A DNA stretch of 64,000 nucleotides from contig NZ_BDCM01000016.1 in NCBI RefSeq assembly GCF_001613505.1, positions 186,001 to 250,000 on the forward strand. The letters are read 5' to 3'. A program made the position numbers and the translations under genes. Positions 53,730 to 62,200 of this stretch are shown one piece after another; the first letter of the stretch is position 1, and each line of letters opens with the position of its first letter. A model generated the notes under the pieces. That model saw only the letters and a program-made list of their open reading frames with translations. It searched no databases and was not told the origin of the DNA. The stretch is from Nocardia mikamii NBRC 108933 (GTDB lineage: Bacteria > Actinomycetota > Actinomycetes > Mycobacteriales > Mycobacteriaceae).

Positions 53730-56700
53730 GCAACCCCGAAACGAGCAACGAGGAACGGCTCAGCCGGTATCTGCGGAAGCTGACCGGTGATCTGCGCGCC
53801 GCCAAGAAGCAGATCCGGGAGTTGGAGGACCGGGCCGGCGAACCGATCGCGATCGTCGGCATGAGCTGCCGCTATCCGGGCGGAGCCGACACTCCGGATC
53901 GGCTGTGGGAGCTGGTCGCCGACGGCGCCGACGCCATCGGTCCCTTCCCGGCCGACCGGGGCTGGGACCTCGAGCGGCTGTTCGACACCGATCCCGACGC
54001 ACCGGGCACCGTCTACACCCGGGAAGGCGGATTCCTCGACACCGCAGGCGATTTCGACGCGGCCTTCTTCGGCATCGGTCCGCGCGCGGCCGAGGCGATG
54101 GATCCGCAGCAGCGCCTGTTCCTCGAAGCGGCCTGGGAGGCGCTGGAGGACGCCGGGCTCGATCCGGCATCACTGCGCGGCAGCGACACCGGTGTGTTCG
54201 CCGGGGTGATCCACCAGGACTACGGGCCGCGCGTCGGTTCACCGGGGCTGACCGCCGAGACGGAAGGTCATGCGTTCCTGGGGGTTTCGGCCAGCGTCCT
54301 CTCCGGCCGCATCGCGTTCACCCTCGGATTCAAGGGTCCGGCGCTCTCGGTGGACACCGCATGTTCGTCCTCTCTGGTGGCGTTGCATCTGGCCTGCCAG
54401 GCATTGCGGCAGGGTGATGTCTCGCTCGCGCTGGTCGGCGGGGTCACCGTGATGTCGGATCCCGGTCTGCTGATCGCCTTCGGCCGCCAGCGGGCGCTGT
54501 CCCCGGACGCCCGGTGCAAGGCCTTCGCCGCGGCGGCGAACGGGACCGGATTCTCCGAGGGCCTGGGCATGCTGGCAGTCGAGCGACTGTCGGATGCTCG
54601 ACGCCACGGCCACCGCGTCCTCGCGGTGGTGCGCGGCAGCGCCGTCAACCAGGACGGCGCCAGCAACCAGCTGACCGCACCGAACGGTCCGGCGCAGGAA
54701 AAGGTGATCGCGCGGGCGCTGGCGAACGCCGGGCTGTCACCCGCAGATGTCGACGCGGTCGAAGCGCACGGCACGGGCACCACCCTCGGCGATCCGATCG
54801 AGGCGCGGGCGCTGATCGCCGCCTACGGACGCGACCGGGCCGGTGCTCCGCTGCGGATCGGCTCGCTGAAATCGAATATCGGCCACACCTCGGCCGCGGC
54901 CGGTGTCGGCGGCGTGATCAAGATGGTGCAGGCGTTGCGGCACGAAATGCTGCCCGCGACATTGCATGTCGATGCGCCGACGCCACATGTCGACTGGTCC
55001 ACCGCGGCGGTGCGACTGCTGACCGCCGCCGAGCCGTGGCCGGCCGGGGAACGGGTCCGGCGCGCCGGTGTGTCCTCCTTCGGCGCCAGCGGAACCAACG
55101 CGCACGTGATTATCGAGGAGGCGCCCGCGCCGGAGCCCGCTGCCGAACCGGCGGATCCGGCCCCGGACGAGAACCCGGTCGCATCCGGCCCCACTCCGGT
55201 GCTGATCTCGGCGAAATCCGAGGAGGGCTTGCGGGGGCAGGCGGCCGCCCTCGGGCGATGGGTCGACGAACACCCCGACCTCACCGTCGCCGACCTCGGC
55301 TATTCCCTGCTCACGACCCGCACCCGATTCGAATGGCGGGCCGCGGTGCTCGCGGACGGTCGCGACGCGTTGCGCGCGGCGCTGTCCGGCCTCGCGGAAT
55401 CGGGTGCGGCGAGCTCGGCCGTCGTGACGGGGCGGGCGGTGACGCGCGGGACGGCGCTGCTGTGCACCGGTCAGGGCGCCCAGCGCGCGGGGATGGGACG
55501 TGAACTCTACGAGGCGTTCCCGGCATTCGCCGCCGCCTTGGACGAGATCTGCGCACACTTCGATTCACTGCTGGGAGTGTCACTGCGGCAGGTGATGGTC
55601 GCCGGCGCAGACGCCACCGCTCTCGATCGCACCGAATTCACCCAGCCCGCACTGTTCGCCTACGAGGTCGCGCTGTACCGGCTGCTGAACTCGTTCGGCG
55701 TGACACCGGATGTGCTGATCGGACATTCGATCGGCGAGCTGGCCGCCGCGCATATCGCCGGTGTGTGGACGCTGCCGGACGCCTGCCGTCTGGTCGCCGC
55801 CCGCGGTCGCCTGATGGGACAGTTGCCGACGGGTGGCGCCATGCTCGCCGTCGCGGCGGGGGAACCCGAGGTGACCGAGATGATCGCCGGTGACCGGAGC
55901 GTATCCGTCGCGGCAGTGAATTCGCCTGTCGCAGTGGTGATTTCCGGAGACGCCGACGCGGTCGCGGCGTATCGGGCGCGCCTGGCGGACCGTGGCCGCA
56001 AGACCGCCCAGCTGACCGTCTCGCATGCCTTCCACTCCCACCGCATGGATCCGATGCTGGCCGAATTCGATTCCGTCGCACGGGAAGTGAAGTACCAGCG
56101 CCCGCGTATTCCCCTCGTGTCGAACGTGTCCGGGCGGATCGCGGGCGAGGAAGTGCTCGACCCCGGCTACTGGGTGCGCCAGGTGCGCGAGCCCGTCCGA
56201 TTCGCCGCCGGAGTCGACTCCCTGGTCGCCGCGGGCGTCCGGCGGTTCGTCGAAATCGGGCCCGACGCGGTGCTGACGGCGATGGCCGGGCAATGCCTGC
56301 CGGAGAATCTCGAAGGAGAGCCGACCGTCGTCGCGGCCGCGCGTCGCGGGCGCGACGAGGTCGAGCAGTTCGCGCACTGCCTGGCGCAGATGTACACGGC
56401 CGGTGCCGAGGTCGACTGGAGCGTGTTCTTCGCGGGCCGAGGGGCGAAGCGAGTATCGTTGCCCACCTACGCTTTCCAGCGACGTCGCTACTGGCTCTCG
56501 GCTGCGCCCGCCGCCGGTGGGGGCGAATCGGCAGGTGTCCGCGCGATCGATCATCCGCTGCTGGAGACGGTGTTGCCGACGGCGGACGGCGGCCTCGTGT
56601 TGTCCGGCCACCTGTCGCCCCGGGCGCAACCGTGGCTGGCCGACCATGTCATCGGCGGGGTCATGTTGTTGCCGGGGACCGGATTCGTGGAACTCGCCCT

Positions 56701-59212
56701 GCGCGCCGGCGCGGAAGCGGAATCCCCCGTCGTGGACGAACTGACGCTCCGGGCGCCACTGGTACTGTCCGCGACGGACAGTGTGCCGATCCAGATAGTC
56801 GTCGGCGCAGTCGAATCCGAATCGTCGCGGCGCCCGGTCTCGATCTACTCGCGCGGTGCCCGCGACCACGACGGCGAGTGGGTGCTGCACGCCCAGGGGC
56901 TGGTGTCCACCACGGATACCGCTGCCCCCGCACCGCAGATCTGGCCGCCCGCCGCGGCCACCGTCGTCGACATCGCCTACGGCAAATTCCTCTCGCGCGA
57001 TTACACACTGGGGCCCGCCTTTCGAGGGGTGCGGGCACTGTGGCGACGCGGTGCGGAGGTGTTCGCCGAAATCGCCGTCGACGCGGAGACCGGCGTGCGC
57101 GCCGAGGGATTCGGCATCCACCCGGCACTGCTCGACGCGACGCTGCAGGCGGGACTGCTGGCCGATGTGCTCGAGATCGGTGCCGGACAGGTGGTGTTGC
57201 CGTTCTCGTGGGAGTCGGTGTCGCTGTCCACCACCGAGGCCTCGCTGCTGCGGGTGCGCCTGACCGTGAGCGGGTCGTCGGTCTCGATCGGAGTCACCGA
57301 CGGCGACGGGCGGCCGGTGCTGTCGGGATCGGTGACGATGCGGGCGACTCCGGTGGCACAGCTCGCGGCAGCGGCCGCCGCCGATCCGGTGCTGGAGCTG
57401 GTGTGGTCTCCGGCCACGGCCGAAGCCGGGGCGGCCGAGGCGAGCGTGGGGTGGTGGGATCGGTTGGAGCCGGAAGCGCCGGTTCCCGCGGTGGTGGTCG
57501 TCGAGGCCGGGCACACCGCCGGCGCCGACATCGTGGCCGCCACGCATACCGAGGTCGCCCGCGTCCTCGGTGTGGTGCAGGAATGGCAGGCCGGTGACCG
57601 GTTCGCGTCGAGCACCCTGCTGGTCGTCACCCGCGGCGCGGTGGCGCTGGCGGGCGAGGACGTGACCGATCTCGCCGGTGCGGCGGTGTGGGGGTTGGTG
57701 CGGTCCGCGCAGGCGGAGGATCCGGGGCGAATCGTGCTGGCCGACATCGACTCCGGCGGCGACGAGCACCTCGCCTCGGCGGTGCTGGGTGTGGGCGAAC
57801 CCGAAGTGGTGGTGCGCGGCGGTGTCCCGCACACCGCTCGGCTGACCCGCTCCGCCCCGGTGTCCGAGCCGGTCGGCGACACGGCGGCATTCGGTGCGGG
57901 CACGGTGCTGATCACCGGCGGCACCGGCGGCGTGGGCGCCGTCGTGGCCCGGCATCTGGTGCGCGCGCACGGGGTGCGGTCGCTGCTGCTGGTGAGCCGC
58001 AGCGGCATGCGGGCCACGGGTGCGGCGGCGTTGTGCGCCGAGTTGGAGCAGGCGGGCGCGCAGGTGAAGGTGGTCGCCTGCGATGTCGCCGACGCCGGCG
58101 CCGTGGCCGGGCTGCGGGCCCACGTGCCGCCACGGTGGCCGCTGTCGGGTGTGGTGCATGCCGCGGGCGTGCTCGACGACGGAGTTGTCGCCTCGCTGAC
58201 CCCGCAGCGCATCGATGCCGTGCTGGCGCCCAAGGTGGATGGCGCCTGGTACCTGCACGAGGCGACCGCGGACCTCGACCTGGCCGCGTTCGTGGTGTTC
58301 TCGTCGGTGTCCGGCACCGTGGGCGGTCCGGGGCAGGGCAACTATGCCGCCGCGAACACCTTCCTCGACGGTCTGACGGCGCATCGCCGGGCAGGTGGAC
58401 TGGCGGCGCAGTCGGTGGTGTGGGGCCCGTGGGCGCGCGCGAGCGGTATGGCCGGACAACTCGCCCCGAGCGATGCGGCGCGGATGAACCGGGCCGGATT
58501 CACCGCCCTCTCGGACGACGCCGCGCTGGCCGGGTGGGATGCGGCGCTCGCGCGCGGTACGGCCCATCCGGTGATCGTGGCGCTGGACACCGCCGCGATC
58601 CGGGCCCGGGCCGCTGCCGGCACGCTGCCGCCGTCGCTGCGGACGCTGGCCCCGCCGTCCCTGCGCCCCACGAAGGCGGCCGCCTCGGCGATTGCCCCAC
58701 TGCGGCAGCGACTGACGGGTCTGGACGCCGAGCGGCAAGGGCAGGTGGTGCTCGAGACCGTACGCGAGCACATCGCGGCGGTGCTCGGGCGCGACAGTGC
58801 GGCCGCGATCGCCCCCGAGGGCACCTTCCAGGACCTGGGGTTCGATTCGCTCGGCGCGGTCGAGTTGCGCAACCGGCTCAAATCCGTCACCGGCCTGTCT
58901 CTGTCGGCCGCGGTGGTTTTCGACTATCCGACACCGAAGGCGCTCGCCGCCCATCTGCACACACAACTGGCCGGCGCACCCGTGGACGTGCGGCCCCGGC
59001 CGCTCGACGCGGTGTTCGACGACCTGGAATCCGCTCTGGCACTGGGCAATTGGGACGACGAGCAGAAGCGGCGGATCGTGGTTCGGTTGCAGTCCGTCGC
59101 CGCGAGTTGGGCGGCTCGAACGAATTCCGACGGCGGCCTGCCGGAAGACGATGTGGAAAACGCTTCCGAAGCGGAGCTCTTTGCGATTCTCGACCGGGAA
59201 CTGGATGCCTGA
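53726..59212 (+). CDS. Type I modular PKS: module 3
   Basis: A 1828-residue single-module polyketide synthase. An N-terminal coiled-coil docking segment (residues ~8-38, RLSRYLRKLTGDLRAAKKQI) precedes KS (C213, VDTACSSS), AT with GHSIG and HAFH (malonyl-CoA), DH with HVIGGVMLLP (H974) and HPALLDATLQ, KR with TGGTGGVG, VLDD (B-type) and NYAAAN, and an ACP with GFDSLG. The C-terminus (about 1755-1828) is a docking domain with the acidic end seen in the first gene. Predicted action: extends by a C2 unit and leaves a double bond. It shares ATGA with the preceding gene. Confidence 0.95.
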   Translation: MSNPETSNEERLSRYLRKLTGDLRAAKKQIRELEDRAGEPIAIVGMSCRYPGGADTPDRLWELVADGADAIGPFPADRGWDLERLFDTDPDAPGTVYTREGGFLDTAGDFDAAFFGIGPRAAEAMDPQQRLFLEAAWEALEDAGLDPASLRGSDTGVFAGVIHQDYGPRVGSPGLTAETEGHAFLGVSASVLSGRIAFTLGFKGPALSVDTACSSSLVALHLACQALRQGDVSLALVGGVTVMSDPGLLIAFGRQRALSPDARCKAFAAAANGTGFSEGLGMLAVERLSDARRHGHRVLAVVRGSAVNQDGASNQLTAPNGPAQEKVIARALANAGLSPADVDAVEAHGTGTTLGDPIEARALIAAYGRDRAGAPLRIGSLKSNIGHTSAAAGVGGVIKMVQALRHEMLPATLHVDAPTPHVDWSTAAVRLLTAAEPWPAGERVRRAGVSSFGASGTNAHVIIEEAPAPEPAAEPADPAPDENPVASGPTPVLISAKSEEGLRGQAAALGRWVDEHPDLTVADLGYSLLTTRTRFEWRAAVLADGRDALRAALSGLAESGAASSAVVTGRAVTRGTALLCTGQGAQRAGMGRELYEAFPAFAAALDEICAHFDSLLGVSLRQVMVAGADATALDRTEFTQPALFAYEVALYRLLNSFGVTPDVLIGHSIGELAAAHIAGVWTLPDACRLVAARGRLMGQLPTGGAMLAVAAGEPEVTEMIAGDRSVSVAAVNSPVAVVISGDADAVAAYRARLADRGRKTAQLTVSHAFHSHRMDPMLAEFDSVAREVKYQRPRIPLVSNVSGRIAGEEVLDPGYWVRQVREPVRFAAGVDSLVAAGVRRFVEIGPDAVLTAMAGQCLPENLEGEPTVVAAARRGRDEVEQFAHCLAQMYTAGAEVDWSVFFAGRGAKRVSLPTYAFQRRRYWLSAAPAAGGGESAGVRAIDHPLLETVLPTADGGLVLSGHLSPRAQPWLADHVIGGVMLLPGTGFVELALRAGAEAESPVVDELTLRAPLVLSATDSVPIQIVVGAVESESSRRPVSIYSRGARDHDGEWVLHAQGLVSTTDTAAPAPQIWPPAAATVVDIAYGKFLSRDYTLGPAFRGVRALWRRGAEVFAEIAVDAETGVRAEGFGIHPALLDATLQAGLLADVLEIGAGQVVLPFSWESVSLSTTEASLLRVRLTVSGSSVSIGVTDGDGRPVLSGSVTMRATPVAQLAAAAAADPVLELVWSPATAEAGAAEASVGWWDRLEPEAPVPAVVVVEAGHTAGADIVAATHTEVARVLGVVQEWQAGDRFASSTLLVVTRGAVALAGEDVTDLAGAAVWGLVRSAQAEDPGRIVLADIDSGGDEHLASAVLGVGEPEVVVRGGVPHTARLTRSAPVSEPVGDTAAFGAGTVLITGGTGGVGAVVARHLVRAHGVRSLLLVSRSGMRATGAAALCAELEQAGAQVKVVACDVADAGAVAGLRAHVPPRWPLSGVVHAAGVLDDGVVASLTPQRIDAVLAPKVDGAWYLHEATADLDLAAFVVFSSVSGTVGGPGQGNYAAANTFLDGLTAHRRAGGLAAQSVVWGPWARASGMAGQLAPSDAARMNRAGFTALSDDAALAGWDAALARGTAHPVIVALDTAAIRARAAAGTLPPSLRTLAPPSLRPTKAAASAIAPLRQRLTGLDAERQGQVVLETVREHIAAVLGRDSAAAIAPEGTFQDLGFDSLGAVELRNRLKSVTGLSLSAAVVFDYPTPKALAAHLHTQLAGAPVDVRPRPLDAVFDDLESALALGNWDDEQKRRIVVRLQSVAASWAARTNSDGGLPEDDVENASEAELFAILDRELDA

Positions 59213-59266
59213 CCACCGGTCCCAGGCTCGAATTCCGTTAGCGTAGAAAGATTCTGGATTATTCAG

Positions 59267-62200
59267 ATGGCCGACGACACCAAGCACCTCGATTACCTGA
59301 AGCGGCTGACCGTCGAACTTCGCCACACCCGTCAACGCCTGCGAGAGATAGAGGATCGGAAATCCGAACCCATCGCGGTGGTGGGTGCGGGCTGCCGCTT
59401 TCCGGGTGGGGTGACCTCTCCGGAGGATCTGTGGCGCTTGGTGTCGGACGGGGTCGACGCGATCGGCGCTTTCCCGGTCGATCGCGGCTGGGATGTGGAC
59501 GGTCTCTACGATCCGGACCCCGAGGCGCGTGGAAAGTCGTACACCCGATCGGGCGGATTCCTCTACGACGCCGCGGAATTCGACGCCGGCTTCTTCGGTA
59601 TCGGGCCGCGTGAGGCGCTGGCGATGGATCCGCAGCAGCGAATTCTGCTGGAGACGGCGTGGGAGGCGTTGGAACGCGCCGGTATCGACCCGTCGACGGT
59701 GCGGGGCAGCGACACCGGCGTCTTCGCCGGCGCGGCGAACGGAGAGTATGCCGATCTGCTGCACGACGGCCCGGTGGACCTGCGCGGCTACCTGCTGACC
59801 GGTACCACCGGCAGCGTCGTCTCCGGACGGGTGGCCTACGCCCTGGGGCTGGAGGGCCCGGCGGTCTCGGTGGACACCGCCTGTTCCTCGTCGCTGGTCG
59901 CGGTGCATCTGGCGGTACAGGCGTTGCGCTCGGGGGAGTGCGCGATGGCGCTGGCGGGCGGCGTGACGGTCATGGGCTCACCCGGAATGTTCGTCGAGTT
60001 CTCCCGGCAGCGAGGCCTCGCGCCGGACGGACGGTGCAAGTCGTTCGCGGCAGCCGCGGACGGCACCGGCTGGTCCGAGGGCGCGGGAATGCTGGTGCTG
60101 GAACGACTGTCGGACGCGCGACAGCGCGGGCACCGGGTGTGGGCGGTGATCCGGGGCACGGCGATCAATCAGGACGGTGCGTCCAACGGCCTGACCGTGC
60201 CGAACGGTCCCGCGCAGCAGCGGGTGATCCGCGCGGCACTGGCCGACGCGCGACTGTCGCCCGGCGACGTCGACGTGGTGGAGGCGCACGGCACCGGCAC
60301 CGTACTGGGTGACCCGATCGAGGCACAGGCTCTGCTGTCGACCTACGGGCAGGGCCGCGAGCCGGACCGTCCGCTGTGGCTGGGCTCGCTGAAATCCAAT
60401 ATCGGTCATTCGGTGGCCGCGGCGGGTGTGGGCGGCGTGCTCAAGATGATCATGTCCATGCGGCACGGCGCGATGCCGCCCACCCTGCACGTCGACGAGC
60501 CGACACCCCGTGTGGACTGGTCGGCCGGCACCGTCGAACTGCTCACCGAGCGCCGGGATTGGCCGGCCGAACCGGATCGGCCCCGCCGGGCCGCGGTGTC
60601 CTCGTTCGGTATCAGCGGCACCAACGCGCATGTGATCCTCGAACAGGCGCCTGCCGACGAACCCGCCGAGGCCGCTGATGCGGGCCCGGAAAGCGATGTC
60701 GCCGAGGCATTTCCGTGGGTGTTGTCGGCGAAGTCGGAGACCTCGTTGCGGGCGCAGGCCGAGCGCCTGCGCGAGTTCCTGATCGCCGATCCCGCCCTGT
60801 CGGTGGCCGATGTGGCGTATTCGCTCGTCTCGACCCGCGCGGTCTTCGACCATCGGGCCGTGGTCCTGGGAGACGACCACGCCTCGACGCTGCGTCGCCT
60901 GGCCGCGGTGGCCGCCGGTGAGCCGGGTGCCGGAATCGCCACCGGCGTCGTGGCCCCGGCGCGGGTGGCCGTCATGTTCGCCGGCCAGGGATCGCAGCGG
61001 ACCGCGATGGGACGGCAGCTGTACCAGCGGTTCCCGGCGTTCGCGGAGGCGTTCGACCGGGTCTGCGCCCATCTGGATCCCCTGCTCGGATGTTCGTTGC
61101 GCGAGGCGATCGACTCCGGAGCGGACCTGGACCGGACCTGGCTGACCCAGCCGGCGCTGTTCGCGGTCGAGGTGGCGCTGTATCGGCTCCTCGAAACATG
61201 GGGTGTCACACCGGAGGTCGTGTTCGGACATTCGATCGGTGAGATCGCCGCGGCGCACGCGGCCGGTGTGCTGAACCTGTCCGACGCCTGCGCGCTGGTG
61301 GCGGCGCGCGGCCGGTTGATGCAGGAACTGCCCCCCGGCGGAGCGATGCTCGCGGTACAGGCCGGTGCCGCCGAGGTCGCCGAACTGCTGCACGGTCTGG
61401 ACGGCGTGGACGTGGCCGCCGTGAACGGGCCTGCGGCAGTGGTGATCTCGGGCCGCGCGGAGCGAATTGACGAACTTGCCGATCTCTTGCGAGCGCGTGG
61501 GCGGCGCGTCAAACGGTTGCGTGTCGGTCATGCGTTCCACTCCGCACTCATGGAACCGATGCTGGAGCGTTTCGCCGAGGTGGTCGAGACCCTGCGATTC
61601 GACCCGCCGCGAATGCCGGTGATCTCCACGGTGACCGGCGCGGTGGCCGATCCCGAGCTGTGGTGCACGCCGCGGTACTGGGTCGATCAGGTGCGCCTGC
61701 CGGTCCGGTTCGCCGACGCCGCGGCTGCCGCCTGGGCGCAGGGCGTGGACACCTTTGTCGAGGTGGGGCCGGATGCGGTGCTGTCGGCGGCCGCGGCCGA
61801 CTGCCTCCCCGAGGACGCGGTCACGGTGCCCCTGCTGCGTGCCGACCGAGACGAACCCACCGACATCCTGGCCGCCGCGGCACGGCTGTTCGTCCGGGGA
61901 GTTCCGATGCGCTGGGATGCGGTCTTCGCCGGCCGGAATCCGCGGCAGGTGGAACTGCCCACCTATGCCTTCGACCGCAGGCACTTCTGGCTCGAATCCT
62001 CCCGTGGCCCAGCCGGTATGGGCGCAGACGTGCCGGTCGGGAATCTCGACCGGGTCCCCGAATCGCTCCTGCGGGTCGAATGGATCGCTGCCGCGCGGTC
62101 GTCGCGGATCGTCGATCCGGAACGTGTCGCGGTGGTGGGCGGGAACGCGGCAGAGGTGCGGAGTTTTCCCGATGCGGCGGCGCTGATCGCCGATCTGGAT